Shown: positions 16,873 through 26,820 of the stretch, in pieces | How positions within the stretch are numbered: the stretch's first letter is position 1 | How the letters are laid out: every line of letters starts with the position of its first letter | From: a bacterium | GTDB taxonomy: Bacteria > T1Sed10-126 | NCBI GenBank assembly: GCA_003554945.1 | Contig: PWHN01000099.1 | Span: 1 to 64,000 of the forward strand | Length of the DNA: 64,000 nucleotides | Direction of reading: 5' to 3' | The notes under the pieces: generated by a model | Databases searched by the model: none | Told to the model about the DNA's origin: nothing | Seen by the model: only the letters and a program-made list of their open reading frames with translations | Made by a program: the position numbers and the translations under genes

Positions 16873-18693
16873 ATGTCGTCTGGTGCTCGTGAAGACCTGC
16901 AGATAGCCGTATTAACAGAAAACGGTGATTACAGCGTCTCTACGAACGATACCTTTGCACGGGTTCTGTATGATTTAGGGCTAAAGACAACAACCCGTCG
17001 TATTTTCCCTTCCAATATAAAGGGAGCGCCAAGCCGGTATTTTATCAGAACCGGTCAGAACGCAAAAATGGCTCTCCGCTCCAATTCTGATATAGCCATA
17101 ATTTTAATTGAAGAGCGAGCTGAACGTGTTTTGTCCCGTCTTCGTCCCGGAGGGCTGGTCATTTACGACCCCGACAGTTATATCGGAGAAAAAATAGACC
17201 CCGCCCGGGATGATAAAGATATCAGTTCAAGATTTTATCGTGATGCGCTTAATTACCGTGCGGTTCCGCTCAAAAAGTTGGCCGCCGATAATTTTGAAGA
17301 TTATTTAATGAAGCGAGTAATGCGGAACGTGATATACGTTGGATTTTTATCTTCACTGCTGGGGATTGGATTTACGGAAGCGAGCGAGGGATTTGCAGAA
17401 AATTTTGCAGACAAGGGAGAAAAAATAGTTGATAACAATTTAAAGGCTCTTAAATTGGGACGGGATTATGCTGAAAACTTAAATTCATTAACTGATGAAT
17501 TTCAATTGACCCGCAGCCGATGTGAAAGAGATACGCTATTTATGCGAGGAAACGATGCGACGGCGCTGGGGGCGGTAATGGGCGGTTGTACTTATGCCAG
17601 TTGGTATCCGATTACCCCGGCTACATCGCACGGTGAAAACCTCGAACGTTACGCTCAGAGATATCCCCTGGTAGTAGAACAGGGAGAAAACGAGGACTCA
17701 TGTTTAGGTCGGGCTCTCGGAGCCGCCTGGGCGGGCGCCCGGGCCTCGGTATCAACCAGCGGTCCCGGTTTTTCAAACATGGCGGAGTTTGTAGGCTATA
17801 GTTCTTTTGCTGAAATTCCCGTAGTAATTTTTAACATACAGCGCTGCGGCCCCTCGACTGGTATGCCAACCCATACCAAGCAGGGAGATCTACGTGCGGC
17901 GCTTCATATTAGCCACGACGAATCACCGCGGGTCGTTTTAACGCCGAGTACAGTCGAACAGCTTTACAGCTACTCCTGGCAGGCTTTTAACATAGCCGCC
18001 CGCTATCAGATGCCCGTAATTTTGCTTTCAGACCTGGAGCTGGGTTTATCCCATTTCACAACAGAAAAGTTGGATTATCCAGATGAACCGGTTGATGAAG
18101 GAAAAGTTTTATCTCCGGCGGAACTGGAGGAGCTTGAGAAATACAGCCGCTATGAGGACGTTGACGGCGATGGCGTCTGTCCGCGAACTTTACCGGGCCA
18201 GGGGCCGACCTACGTTACCCGTGGAGCTTATCATGCAGCGGACGGCAGGCTTTCGGAAGCGCCGGAAGATGCGCGAGAAAAGATGGAAAGACTTTTTAAA
18301 AAAATGACAACTATGAAAGAAAACAACGACCTGCCGGCGCCCGAGGTTGAAATTTGCAATTCAGCAGGAGCGGGGGCGATAGTTTTCGGGTCGACCCGTT
18401 ACGCGTTTGAGGAGGCTCGGGAAAATTTGACGACGGAAGGAATAGAGCTCAGCCTGTTTGATTTACCGGTTTTATCCCCTTTCCCAACGAAAGAGTTACA
18501 CGAATTTTTGAATCAACACAAGAAGATTTTTATAATCGAACAGAACTACAGCGGTCAGCTAATGTCATTAATCCAAGAAAAAGTGAGCCACGACCACGAT
18601 TTTCAGCCATTGCGTTCTTACGACGGCAGATATATGAACGCCAGCATAATTGAAGAAAGAGTGAAGGAGAGTTTGCTCAATGAGCGAAAATAG
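16873..18693 (+). CDS. korA: 2-oxoacid:ferredoxin oxidoreductase, fused gamma-alpha subunit
   Basis: Cytoplasmic subunit of a two-subunit 2-oxoacid (probably 2-oxoglutarate) ferredoxin oxidoreductase, which decarboxylates a 2-oxoacid to acyl-CoA or runs in reverse. The N-terminal 180 residues are the gamma domain, and from about residue 215 the alpha domain follows: MRGNDATALGAVMGGCTYAS, YPITPATSHGENLERYA and VEQGENEDSCLGRALGAA are typical, and the ISTSGPG-like element reads VSTSGPGFSNM. At 606 residues it has the normal length for the fused KorA type. It overlaps the beta-subunit gene by 14 bases, implying translational coupling. Substrate cannot be fixed from sequence by eye. Confidence 0.88.
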   Translation: MSSGAREDLQIAVLTENGDYSVSTNDTFARVLYDLGLKTTTRRIFPSNIKGAPSRYFIRTGQNAKMALRSNSDIAIILIEERAERVLSRLRPGGLVIYDPDSYIGEKIDPARDDKDISSRFYRDALNYRAVPLKKLAADNFEDYLMKRVMRNVIYVGFLSSLLGIGFTEASEGFAENFADKGEKIVDNNLKALKLGRDYAENLNSLTDEFQLTRSRCERDTLFMRGNDATALGAVMGGCTYASWYPITPATSHGENLERYAQRYPLVVEQGENEDSCLGRALGAAWAGARASVSTSGPGFSNMAEFVGYSSFAEIPVVIFNIQRCGPSTGMPTHTKQGDLRAALHISHDESPRVVLTPSTVEQLYSYSWQAFNIAARYQMPVILLSDLELGLSHFTTEKLDYPDEPVDEGKVLSPAELEELEKYSRYEDVDGDGVCPRTLPGQGPTYVTRGAYHAADGRLSEAPEDAREKMERLFKKMTTMKENNDLPAPEVEICNSAGAGAIVFGSTRYAFEEARENLTTEGIELSLFDLPVLSPFPTKELHEFLNQHKKIFIIEQNYSGQLMSLIQEKVSHDHDFQPLRSYDGRYMNASIIEERVKESLLNERK

Positions 18694-19714
18694 AGGGAGT
18701 AAGAATAAATATAGTCCGGTGGATTACGAGACGAATAGCTCGGCCAACCTTTGTCCGGGGTGTGGGCATGCTCTTATAACCAGGGCGCTCAGGCAGGCAG
18801 TTTCGGAGTTGAATCTTCCGCCGGAGAAGCTCAACGTAGTCGCCGGGATCGGCTGCAGCGGTAAAACTGTGGCTGAAATTAAGGCGAACGGCATTCATAC
18901 ACTGCACGGCTGTGCGGCCCCGGTGGCCATGGGCTCGCAGGTTGCCAACCCGGACCAGGAGCATATTTTGATAAGCGGAGACGGTGACAGCTGGGCGATT
19001 GGGTCGGGGAAGATGATAGCCTTGCTGCGGACTAACCTTGATCTGCTTTACATCTGTGAAAACAACGGCACTTATGGTTTAACCCGGGGACAGTTATCGC
19101 CAACTACAAAAATTGATAGTCCGACACGCTGGGGAATGGTAAGCGATATACCGCCGGTAGACGGTATTGGGATTGCCATGGTAACGGGCGCCACTTACGT
19201 AGCCCGGGGTTTTTCTGCGCGGCAGGAGCTGTTGGTGGAGCAGATAAAAGGGGGGATTTTACACGACGGGCTGGCCTACCTGGAAGTTTTCAGCCCCTGT
19301 CGAACCTTTAATGACCACGAGGGTAGTCATCACAGCTACAAATACTGCCAGAGACATGCTGCCGACTTCCCCAAAATATCGGTCAACGATATCGAAGCAG
19401 ATTATCCGAGCGATTCAGAACTGGAGCACGAATTTACCTACGAGGAAGATGGGCGGCAGTTTGGACTGGAGTTCGACAACCTGGACGAGATGCCCGAATA
19501 CGACCCGACCGATTTGAACCTGGCTCTTAAAACCTGGGAGGATTACTGGACTGAACAGATAATTCCACTTGGCTTGCTTTATATTGACGAATCCCAGAAG
19601 GCTCATCACGAACGTTTTTACAGCGAAGAAGACGATTATATAGCTACTTTAGAACCGGAAGAAACACGTCCCTCCCGCGAGGATTTTTCAATCATACTTG
19701 ACCAGTTCCGCTAA
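18680..19714 (+). CDS. korB: 2-oxoacid:ferredoxin oxidoreductase, beta subunit
   Basis: The thiamine-diphosphate-binding subunit, partner of the gamma-alpha gene just upstream. CPGCGHALI near residue 25 and GIGCSGKT near 58 supply cysteine ligands for the [4Fe-4S] cluster, and GDGDSWAIGSG (about 100) with ENNGTYGLTRGQ (about 128) is the TPP/Mg signature. EVFSPCRTFND and the acidic C-terminal extension of about 60 residues complete the 344-residue chain. The beta subunit lacks a separate ferredoxin domain, so electrons go to external ferredoxin. Confidence 0.88.
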   Translation: MSENRGSKNKYSPVDYETNSSANLCPGCGHALITRALRQAVSELNLPPEKLNVVAGIGCSGKTVAEIKANGIHTLHGCAAPVAMGSQVANPDQEHILISGDGDSWAIGSGKMIALLRTNLDLLYICENNGTYGLTRGQLSPTTKIDSPTRWGMVSDIPPVDGIGIAMVTGATYVARGFSARQELLVEQIKGGILHDGLAYLEVFSPCRTFNDHEGSHHSYKYCQRHAADFPKISVNDIEADYPSDSELEHEFTYEEDGRQFGLEFDNLDEMPEYDPTDLNLALKTWEDYWTEQIIPLGLLYIDESQKAHHERFYSEEDDYIATLEPEETRPSREDFSIILDQFR

Positions 19715-19732
19715 AAAATAAATCATTAAAAA

Positions 19733-20491
19733 TCAATCGTACCAGAACTTTTTGCAGGCGCTGCGGAAGAAGACAAGCCAGGGAGCGAGGATGAACTTAG
19801 CAAACCAGAGGAAAGACTGCAAACAGTTAAAACGGCGGAACTTGCGGGCTGATGTTTTTGCCGGTGGATCGACAATAAGTCCAAATCTTTTGTTCTGGTT
19901 CCAGGCTTTGCGTGCCAGACTCAGGGCCAGCCAGATTTCCTCAGAAGCGTAAACTTTTTCACTAAATTTACCCGCCTGAAAGAAGGCCTTATTTTCAACC
20001 CAGAAATAGCTGCCTGCGGCGAGGGGGAGAAGTTTCATCAGCACGTTCCAGCACCACAGGCCCAGGCGAGCATACCAGGGAGCGTGACGGCGGAACTCCA
20101 ATTGAGCGCCACCCGCCAGGTAGTCACCAGAGTTCATCTGTTGGATAGTTGCACGCAGCAGAGCCGGAGAGAGGTGGGTGTCGGCGTCGAGGAAAAGAAA
20201 CCAGTCGCCCCGGGCCTGCTCGGCGCCGGCGTTTCTTACCCGTGAAATCTGTCTTTTTGGTTCCCGGACAAGGCGGGCACCGGCCTGCTGCGCTATTTTT
20301 GCTGTCTGATCCGTGGAGCCGTTATCGACGACAATAACTTCTGTTTTCAATTCAAGTCCCTCGACGCTATCGCGGAGAGCGTTTAAAGTTTGAGGGAGCT
20401 GTTCCGCCTCGTTATAGGCGGGTATAATTATACTGAGGAAGACATCATTTATTGGCCGGTCAGGCTGCGAAGCCTGAAAATTTTCTTTCAA
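19733..20491 (-). CDS. Family 2 glycosyltransferase
   Basis: A 252-residue GT-A fold glycosyltransferase. SIIIPAYNEAEQLPQTLNAL (about 20-40) is the nucleotide-sugar-binding strand, VIVVDNGSTDQT follows, and FLFLDADTHL holds the DxD-type metal site. It lacks strong membrane helices except one near the C-terminus (about 230-245). The TTG start overlaps the stop of the upstream MTH938-like gene (TTGA), so the two are translationally coupled. It ends 18 bases from the convergent korB stop. The acceptor is unknown; similar enzymes are linked to polyprenyl-phosphate or hopanoid/carotenoid sugar transfer. Confidence 0.85.
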   Translation of the reverse strand: MKENFQASQPDRPINDVFLSIIIPAYNEAEQLPQTLNALRDSVEGLELKTEVIVVDNGSTDQTAKIAQQAGARLVREPKRQISRVRNAGAEQARGDWFLFLDADTHLSPALLRATIQQMNSGDYLAGGAQLEFRRHAPWYARLGLWCWNVLMKLLPLAAGSYFWVENKAFFQAGKFSEKVYASEEIWLALSLARKAWNQNKRFGLIVDPPAKTSARKFRRFNCLQSFLWFAKFILAPWLVFFRSACKKFWYD

Positions 20492-20829
20492 CAGGTCAGG
20501 TGGAGAGCGGCAGCGGCGTCTACACCCTCGTCATCCAGTTCATTAAACTTCTTTACGGCCCGCGCCGTGGGCAGACTTTTAAAATCTATCTTCTGTTCTT
20601 TTAACAGTTTTTTTGCGCTTGAAGTCAGGCTCATCCGGCTGTTAGCCCCTTCGCCGAAGACAATAAAGTCGGGCTCGCGGGCGATAATTTTTTCAAGGTC
20701 CGCGGGAATCACCCGGTGACCGCTTTCTCGCCACCAGTCGTGTAGCCAGTCACGGTGCAGGATAAAATCACTGCTTTTGGTATTGCCGTCCACCTTAACC
20801 CGGCCAAAACTGTAATCGCTCAACCTCAT
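20488..20829 (-). CDS. MTH938/NDUFAF3-like domain protein (DUF498)
   Basis: A small (about 113-residue) single-domain protein. The pattern LSDYSFGRVKVDGNTKSSDF, then DFIVFGEGANSRMSLTSSAK and a closing KKFNELDDEGVDAAAALHLTC fits the MTH938-like fold, whose archaeal members are of unknown function and whose mitochondrial relative assists complex I assembly. The ATG at 20829 is preferred to an upstream GTG because AGGTGAT precedes it by 4-6 bases. It is the first gene of a two-gene unit with a GT2 glycosyltransferase. Confidence 0.75.
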   Translation of the reverse strand: MRLSDYSFGRVKVDGNTKSSDFILHRDWLHDWWRESGHRVIPADLEKIIAREPDFIVFGEGANSRMSLTSSAKKLLKEQKIDFKSLPTARAVKKFNELDDEGVDAAAALHLTC

Positions 20830-20838
20830 TGGTATCAC

Positions 20839-21284
20839 CTCATAGTCTACAAAACCTTCCGCCGGTTTCTGTCATTTCCGGCAAACCATCTTCTTCACCC
20901 CCCTTGTCTTTCCCCCCTTCAAGGGGGGGAAGAAAGAGACCCCCCGTTGTCTTTCCCCTTTCGAGGAAAAAGAGGTTTCCTTTATCTTTCCCCCTCAAGG
21001 GGAAAACAGGAGCTTATCCGTAATGACGTTAGAAGGTTTTGACAGTCTGAAGTAGGGCTATTTTTTTGTTTGCTTTAATGTTAAAATACATATCAATTTT
21101 TGACCAGAAGATAGTTACTTATGACAAAAACGTCTATCAATTCCCTCTCCCCTGGGGGGAGAGGGTTAGTGAGAGGGGAAAACAGTCTTAAAACCGTAAT
21201 TTCACCCCCCTTTGGGTTTCCCCCCGTCAAGGGGGGAAAGATGCGTTGGAAGATTCTATACTTATGAAAAAATAATTTTAGGAG
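20839..21284. repeat. C-rich spacer repeats before glyA
   Basis: About 445 bases between divergent genes. It is dominated by elements of the CCCCCTTGTCTTTCCCCCC / CCTTCAAGGGGGG type (20896-21010 and 21139-21245), several copies in alternating orientation that could fold into long purine-pyrimidine hairpins. Related elements are near 14650, 25310-25520 and 56780-56850. Between them is AT-rich DNA (21055-21130) that may hold the glyA promoter, but no box pair is convincing. Confidence 0.6.
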
Positions 21285-21293
21285 ATGATCGAG

Positions 21294-22574
21294 TTGTTTT
21301 CTGATAGTGTTGGTGAAGTTGATCCGGAAGTAGCAGAAGCATTGGAGGCGGAAGTAGACAGACAGGAAAATAATATAGAACTGATTGCTTCCGAAAATTT
21401 TGTCAGCCGGGCAGTGCTTGAAGCCGCCGGCTCAGTGATGACTAACAAATACGCCGAGGGTTACCCCGGCAAGCGTTACTACGGTGGCTGTGAGAACATG
21501 GACACAGTCGAAGACCTGGCAATTGAAAGGGCCTGTGAACTTTTTGACTGCGAGTATGCCAACGTGCAGTCCCACTCGGGAAGCGGCGCTAACATGGCTA
21601 CATACATGGCGCTGATTGAACCCGGGGATACAATCATGAGCATGGATCTCAGTCACGGTGGTCACCTGTCGCACGGTGCTCCGGTTAGCTTTAGTGGTGA
21701 GCTGTACAATATTGCCCACTATGGTGTGAACGAGGAGTCGGAAGTAATCGAAGCGGAGGAACTTTTTCGGGTGGCTGACGAATGTGACCCGGATATTGTT
21801 CTTGCCGGTTACAGCGCTTATCCTCGTGAAATTCCTTTTGACGTCTTCCGTGAGGTGGCCGACAAACACGACGCTTATTTTGTGGTTGACATAGCGCACA
21901 TCGCCGGACTTGTTGCGACCGGTCATCATTCGAGCCCTTTCCCCGAGGCGGACGTTGTTACTTCCACTACTCACAAGACGCTACGAGGCGCTCGCGGTGG
22001 GCTCATTTTAACCAACAACGGTGAAATCGCTGAAAAAATTGATAAAACTATCTTTCCGGGCACCCAGGGTGGGCCTTTAATGCACCAGATAGCAGCCAAG
22101 GCGGTTGCTTTCAAGGAGGCTCTGAAGCCGGAGTTTTCCGACTACCAGGAACAGGTTAAGAAAAACGCCGTTCGGTTCGGCGAGGAGCTTGCTGAGCGTA
22201 ACTTTCACATCGTTTCCGGGGGCACCGACAACCACCTTCTGCTGGTCAATCTCAATCCTAAGGAGATAACCGGCAAAAAGGCGGAAAACATTCTTGACGA
22301 GGTGGGTATCACGGCGAATAAAAATACTGTGCCGGGAGAGACACGTTCGCCTTTTGTTACCAGCGGAATAAGACTGGGCACTCCGGCAGTTACTACAAGA
22401 GGGATGAAAGAGGAGGAAATGGCCAAAATAGCAGAATTAATAGATCGAGTCGTTTCCAATCCGGAAGCGGAGGAAGAACACCGGGCAGTTGCCAGTGAAG
22501 TCAGTGAGCTGACCGCCAATTTTCCGCTTTATCCTTTTATTGAGGAAGGATTCGCTGCCGCCGGTATTAGTTGA
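21294..22574 (+). CDS. glyA: Serine hydroxymethyltransferase
   Basis: Cytoplasmic PLP enzyme that converts serine and tetrahydrofolate to glycine and methylene-tetrahydrofolate. Signature stretches are [51 protein letters not shown] and the PLP lysine motif [13 protein letters not shown]. The length of about 426 residues is usual. Start: an ATG at 21285 lies inside the ribosome binding site AGGAG (21280-21284), so the TTG at 21294, 9 bases downstream of AGGAG, is the likelier start. It stands alone as a transcription unit. Confidence 0.96.
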   Translation: MFSDSVGEVDPEVAEALEAEVDRQENNIELIASENFVSRAVLEAAGSVMTNKYAEGYPGKRYYGGCENMDTVEDLAIERACELFDCEYANVQSHSGSGANMATYMALIEPGDTIMSMDLSHGGHLSHGAPVSFSGELYNIAHYGVNEESEVIEAEELFRVADECDPDIVLAGYSAYPREIPFDVFREVADKHDAYFVVDIAHIAGLVATGHHSSPFPEADVVTSTTHKTLRGARGGLILTNNGEIAEKIDKTIFPGTQGGPLMHQIAAKAVAFKEALKPEFSDYQEQVKKNAVRFGEELAERNFHIVSGGTDNHLLLVNLNPKEITGKKAENILDEVGITANKNTVPGETRSPFVTSGIRLGTPAVTTRGMKEEEMAKIAELIDRVVSNPEAEEEHRAVASEVSELTANFPLYPFIEEGFAAAGIS

Positions 22575-22878
22575 AGTAGATCGCCGCAAGGACAATGTTC
22601 AGTTACAGTCGAAAATGTGATTGAGTCTGGTTGTCATTCCCGCGCAAGCGGGAATCCAGTGACGTTGATGTCTAACCGTTTATAGTCAATAGTTAAAAGT
22701 CTATAGTTGAAATTCAAGGTCAAGTTCAAAGTCACTGGATTGCCCGGTCAAGACTTGGGACGTTATTGGTTCCGGGCAATGACGAGCTTGCGAGACTGGA
22801 TTGTTCAGGCGAGTGGTCTGTAGGCGGTCATATTAGGTAAGTCAAGTTAGAGCGTAATCTAAAGGAGCGTGGGGAAAA
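22575..22878. repeat. Spacer with two REP-like palindromes
   Basis: ATTCCCGC-GCAA-GCGGGAAT lies at 22636-22655. A longer variant at 22739-22780 opens ATTGCCCGG and closes CCGGGCAAT around an insert containing CTTGGGACGTTATT; the same insert phrase occurs at about 25545. Ribosome binding site AAAGGAG (22861-22867) precedes the next gene. Confidence 0.6.
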
Positions 22879-23100
22879 ATGTTCAGTAACTCGGTTGCGG
22901 GAATAAGTGACGCTTTTAGAAGACAGGCTGCGTCGGCAGAACGTCTGGCGGGCCTGGGAACTTCCGAAGCCGCCGGTGAGGTGGATCTTGCTGGGGAAAC
23001 AACCGAACAGCTAATTAACAGGCATGCTGTTGCTGCAAATACGAGGGCGATAAACACCACCGACGAGATGCTGGGAGAGCTGCTGGATATTATCGGTTAG
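22879..23100 (+). CDS. Small protein resembling flagellar rod protein ends
   Basis: A 73-residue protein with the layout of a flagellar basal-body rod protein reduced to its two terminal helices: an N-terminal MFSNSVAGISDAFRRQAASA segment and a C-terminal ANTRAINTTDEMLGELLDII segment that matches the conserved end of FlgC/FlgG/FlgE-type axial proteins (ANxxVIxTxDEMLxxLLDI). The central domain and rod N-terminal signature are missing. The ATG follows AAAGGAG by 11 bases, so it is probably expressed. It is unlinked to other flagellar genes; its stop overlaps that of convergent ftsH. It could be a minimal axial or adaptor protein, or a relic. Confidence 0.75.
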   Translation: MFSNSVAGISDAFRRQAASAERLAGLGTSEAAGEVDLAGETTEQLINRHAVAANTRAINTTDEMLGELLDIIG

Positions 23101-25127
23101 TTCGCGTCTTCGTTTTCCTGCCGTTTTTTCTCTCTTTCTATAATCCCCTTGAGTTCATTGATTTTTTCTGCAACCGAATTATCTTCAGTTTCTGTTTTTT
23201 CTTCCTCTTCTTCGTCAATGGAGTCGGTTTCGGATTTTCCCGCGGATTCCTCTGCGTCTTGTTTTTCGTCCTCATCTTCGGTTTCCATTGGCGGCAATTC
23301 TTCGCCTGCCATCAGGGCTTCTATTTCTTCCGCGTTAAGGGTCTCACGTTCGGAGAGGATTTCAATCAGGCGATCCAGCTTGTCCTCATTTTCAATCATA
23401 ATTCCCCGGGCGTGTTCAGTTGCTTCATCAATAATTTCCGAAACGGCCTGATCGATTTTCTGTGAAGTTTCCTCACTGTATTCCCGTTTGTGGCCCATTT
23501 CTTCCCCGAGAAAGACGTTGCCATTAGAGTCCTGGAAGGCAACATTGCCAAGAGCGGTGCTCATTCCCCACTGTAGAACCATTTTACGGGCCATTTTAGT
23601 AGCGCGGCGTAGATCGTCCTGGGCGCCGTTGGTGACAGTATCGAGTTTGAGCTGTTCGGCGACCCGCCCGGCCATCAGAACGGCCAGGCGATCCATCAGA
23701 TCCTCCCGGGTATACATCTTTTTTTCTTCGAGAGGCAGCTGCTGAGTTGCCCCGAGAGCACGTCCACGGGGGATGATAGTAACTTTATGAACGGGATCGG
23801 AATTTTCAGCACAGAAGGCGACAATAGTGTGGCCCGACTCATGAGTGGCCATTGTTTTCTTTTCTTCTTCGCTGATTGCCATTTCTTCCCTCTGCAGGCC
23901 CATAATCACTTTATCTCGAGCCTCGTCAAGAATTTCACGAGAAATTTCATCTACATCTTTCTCGGCAGCAAGCAGAGCAGCTTCATTTAGCAGGTTGCGT
24001 AAATCGGCGCCAGAAAATCCAGGAGTACCACTGGCAATTTCGTCCAGATCTACGTCGTCGCCCAGCGGTTTGTTTTCAGCGTGCAGAGAAAGTATTTGCC
24101 GCCGTTCCTTGAGGGTCGGCATTTCGAAGGTTATCTGTCGGTCAAAGCGTCCAGAACGTAGAAGAGCTGGGTCAAGAATGTCTGGGCGGTTAGTTGCAGC
24201 AAGTAGAATAACGCCAGTGTTGGGCTCAAAACCGTCCATCTCGGAGAGCAACTGGTTAAGAGTCTGTTCACGCTCATCGTGTCCGCCACCCAGTCCAGCG
24301 CCCCGCTTGCGTCCGACGGAGTCAATTTCGTCGATAAATATTATTGCCGGGGCCAGTTCTTTGGCACGTTCAAAAAGATCACGGACGCGGCTGGCTCCAA
24401 CACCGACGAACATTTCCATAAAATCTGAGCCTTCGGTAGAGAGAAAAGCAACGCCGGCTTCACCGGCGATTGCCCGTGCAGTAAGTGTTTTCCCCGTTCC
24501 AGGTGGGCCCACCATAAGGATACCTTTTGGAATTTCGCCGCCGAGCCGATCAAATTTTTCCGGTTCTTTAAGGAACTGGATCACCTGTTGAACTTCGTTT
24601 TTCGGCCCGGAATATCCGGCTACATTTTCAAAAGTAACGTCCGGTGTCTCTTCCTGGTAGAGTTTCGCCTTGCTTTCGCCAACTCCCATCATCCCACCTC
24701 CGCCCATACTTTTCCTGGTTCGGTAAATGAAGTAGAGCCAGATACCGATTATGAGCAGTATGGGGAGAGAGTTTATCAAAAGCATGGTCCACCAGGTTTC
24801 TTCTTCTATCTCCGTTTTGATTTCTACGTCCATTTGACGCAGTTTATTGGTTATTTCTTCTCCCGTGCCGGGAAGGCTTAGCGGCGCAAGTTCAAACCTT
24901 GAATATCCTTCTACGTCGGTAGAATAAATCCCTTTAACATTACGAGCAAATCCCTCGGGCGAGGAGACAATGGTCACTTCGTCTAAGTTTCCTTCATCAA
25001 TTTGTCGTTCAAATTCTGACCATGTGGGCTGGTGAATCTGACGGGTATCGGTGACGTAGTCATAGATCACCAGGACCAGTATTACCGAAGCTATTACAAA
25101 AACAATTCTTTTAACGTTGTCGTTCAT
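23097..25127 (-). CDS. ftsH: ATP-dependent zinc metalloprotease FtsH
   Basis: Membrane AAA+ protease that degrades damaged membrane proteins and short-lived regulators. Two membrane helices (about residues 8-24 and 115-132) flank the periplasmic domain. Walker A GPPGTGKT, Walker B IIFIDEID and the second region of homology [15 protein letters not shown] precede the zinc-binding HESGH (about 425). The C-terminal 80 residues are an extremely acidic tail with Glu/Asp/Lys and coiled-coil character, longer than usual. The ATG at 25127 is favoured over an in-frame TTG at 25136 by an AGGG 9 bases upstream. Confidence 0.95.
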   Translation of the reverse strand: MNDNVKRIVFVIASVILVLVIYDYVTDTRQIHQPTWSEFERQIDEGNLDEVTIVSSPEGFARNVKGIYSTDVEGYSRFELAPLSLPGTGEEITNKLRQMDVEIKTEIEEETWWTMLLINSLPILLIIGIWLYFIYRTRKSMGGGGMMGVGESKAKLYQEETPDVTFENVAGYSGPKNEVQQVIQFLKEPEKFDRLGGEIPKGILMVGPPGTGKTLTARAIAGEAGVAFLSTEGSDFMEMFVGVGASRVRDLFERAKELAPAIIFIDEIDSVGRKRGAGLGGGHDEREQTLNQLLSEMDGFEPNTGVILLAATNRPDILDPALLRSGRFDRQITFEMPTLKERRQILSLHAENKPLGDDVDLDEIASGTPGFSGADLRNLLNEAALLAAEKDVDEISREILDEARDKVIMGLQREEMAISEEEKKTMATHESGHTIVAFCAENSDPVHKVTIIPRGRALGATQQLPLEEKKMYTREDLMDRLAVLMAGRVAEQLKLDTVTNGAQDDLRRATKMARKMVLQWGMSTALGNVAFQDSNGNVFLGEEMGHKREYSEETSQKIDQAVSEIIDEATEHARGIMIENEDKLDRLIEILSERETLNAEEIEALMAGEELPPMETEDEDEKQDAEESAGKSETDSIDEEEEEKTETEDNSVAEKINELKGIIEREKKRQENEDAN

Positions 25128-25136
25128 TATTATCAA

Positions 25137-25607
25137 CCCTGATTTTATGAAAATGATAAACAGTTTTGTTAACGGCTTTCCCCCGAATGAGGAAAGTAGG
25201 GAAGGGAGAATACCAGCTCTGGTAGGCCCTTCAAAATTACTAAATTCTACTTAGAAGCTGCTCGTATGTCAACCCCGCCACCACCAGAGGCAGAACCTAC
25301 CGAAGCATCTCCCCTCCCCTGGAGGGAGGGGATTAAGGGGAGGGGGGAAAGATCTTTTGACTCCAAATTCAACCCCTTATCCCCCCATCCTAACCTTCCC
25401 CCTCCAGGGGGGAAGGAATTTGGGAAGCCCTTCGGTAGGTTCTGAACCAGAGGTGAAACCTACTGACGTCATTCCCCCCTTTCTTGTCCCCCTTGAAGGG
25501 GGGAAAGACAAAGGGGGGGGAAAAATGGATTGCGGGTCCAGCCTTGGGACGTTATTCGTTTCCGCAATAACTGGAGTTCGGTAGGTTATGAATTAGCTTG
25601 GAAAGGT
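25137..25607. repeat. Spacer full of C-rich hairpin elements
   Basis: About 470 bases without a gene. Several elements of the CCCCTCCCCTGGAGGGAGGGG / CCCCTTGAAGGGGGGAAAG kind occur between 25308 and 25520, interleaved with three copies of a CGGTAGGTTCTGAA-like phrase (near 25295, 25432 and 25570). A degenerate REP relative with GGATTGCGGGTCC and CTTGGGACGTTATT is at 25527-25572. Confidence 0.6.
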
Positions 25608-26747
25608 TTAAGTATCAACTATTTGGGGACCGGTTTCTGGAGTAATGGCGATTTCAGGTGGGTCAACTAATTTTTCGCCGTCACGGGAAAGGATACGAAC
25701 TATTGGCCGGCCCTGGTGGTCATGGTCGCAGACGATGCCGTGTGATCCGTCGTCAAGGTCGACCTCCAGGCCGCGGGGAAAGGGTTCTATAAATTCAAGG
25801 AAAAGCCGAAGTATTTCAGGGTCGAAGTGCCTGTCTTCAGCTTGCATGGTTTCCATTGTTTTCAATGCCCGTGAAGGCAGCAGGCCGTCGCGATAGGCGC
25901 GGTTAGAAGTCAGGGCAGAGTAGACGTCGCAGACGGCAACTATGCGTCCGTGGAGGTGAATTTGGTTTTCTTTTCGACCGGCAGGATATCCCCCGCCGCC
26001 GTATTTTTCGTGGTGGTGGAGAGAAGCCTGCCGGACAAGGGGACGGATAATATTTTTTCGTCGTAGCTTTCTCAAAAAATTGGCGCCGAGCGAAGGATGG
26101 CGTTTCATCGCCTCCCACTCGTCGTCGGACAAGGGGCCCTCTTTAGTCAATATATAGCGGGGTATGCGCCACTTACCAATGTCGTGTAGAAGTGCTCCCA
26201 GCCCAAGATCTCTCAACCAGTATTTAAGTGTAAAGGAGGCGGAGGCACCTGTTTGTGAGGTTGCAAAACGATAGAACTTATCCTCGTAAGCCATAACAAA
26301 AAAGAGAGCCAGTCTTGCGACGTCAAGAGAGTGTTTGGCGGTGTAATCGTTATGAGACTTAAGTGAGGTGAAGGCGGCCTGAACAGGAGAGTTTTTAAGG
26401 CTTTCAATCAAACCTTCTACAGAATTATTCAAATTTTCTGCTGAAATTTGGTCAAGTTTTTCCTGACGGAAACCATCGACCGTCTTTTTCAGTTCGGCGT
26501 TAAGTTCCTCTTCGGCGGCGGCCAGTTCCTCGTCGTGGACTAATTCATCTAGATCAGCCGTTCTCTCGTCTTCAATGAAAAGATAACTCTGCCCCAGGGT
26601 TTTTAGCCGTTTCAGATCCCGCCGGGTGAGCGAACGTCCCACCGGCAGACGAAGCTTGTAGAGTGTTCCGGGATGTTCCGATTGAATTTTTACGTCGACA
26701 GCAAGTTCGTCGCCCGGTTGGACCTGGTCCAGAGGAATTCTTCTCAT
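25608..26747 (-). CDS. HD-GYP domain protein, probable c-di-GMP phosphodiesterase
   Basis: A 379-residue cytoplasmic protein. Residues 1-70 form a small beta-rich N-terminal domain of the kind often joined to HD-GYP (DUF3391-like position), followed by a charged linker and the HD-GYP core: HNDYTAKHSLDVARLA, HDIGKWRIPRYIL and HHHEKYGGGGYP, with ICDVYSALTSNRAYR-like VCDVYSALTSNRAYRDG. Metal ligands are intact; the usual HERxDGxGYP is changed to HEKYGGGGYP. HD-GYP enzymes linearise cyclic di-GMP and so favour motility, which fits the flagellar locus nearby. ATG at 26747 with GAGGT upstream. Confidence 0.9.
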   Translation of the reverse strand: MRRIPLDQVQPGDELAVDVKIQSEHPGTLYKLRLPVGRSLTRRDLKRLKTLGQSYLFIEDERTADLDELVHDEELAAAEEELNAELKKTVDGFRQEKLDQISAENLNNSVEGLIESLKNSPVQAAFTSLKSHNDYTAKHSLDVARLALFFVMAYEDKFYRFATSQTGASASFTLKYWLRDLGLGALLHDIGKWRIPRYILTKEGPLSDDEWEAMKRHPSLGANFLRKLRRKNIIRPLVRQASLHHHEKYGGGGYPAGRKENQIHLHGRIVAVCDVYSALTSNRAYRDGLLPSRALKTMETMQAEDRHFDPEILRLFLEFIEPFPRGLEVDLDDGSHGIVCDHDHQGRPIVRILSRDGEKLVDPPEIAITPETGPQIVDT

Positions 26748-26820
26748 AGGTTACCTCAGCGAACAGAGAGTAAGAATTGCAACGGTCGGTTTTTTGCTTT
26801 TTCTCCCGCCGCCGAGGAGC

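Noticed and set aside
20896-21245. Insertion sequence remnant
   Set aside because: No transposase fragment or target duplication is visible; the DNA is made of short C-rich/G-rich hairpin elements found in several other gaps.
21285-21293. ATG at 21285 as the glyA start
   Set aside because: It overlaps the Shine-Dalgarno sequence AGGAG; the TTG 9 bases downstream is correctly spaced.
23845-24591. Ser-rich 248-codon frame antisense to ftsH
   Set aside because: Its composition is the mirror of the ftsH codons; no independent support.
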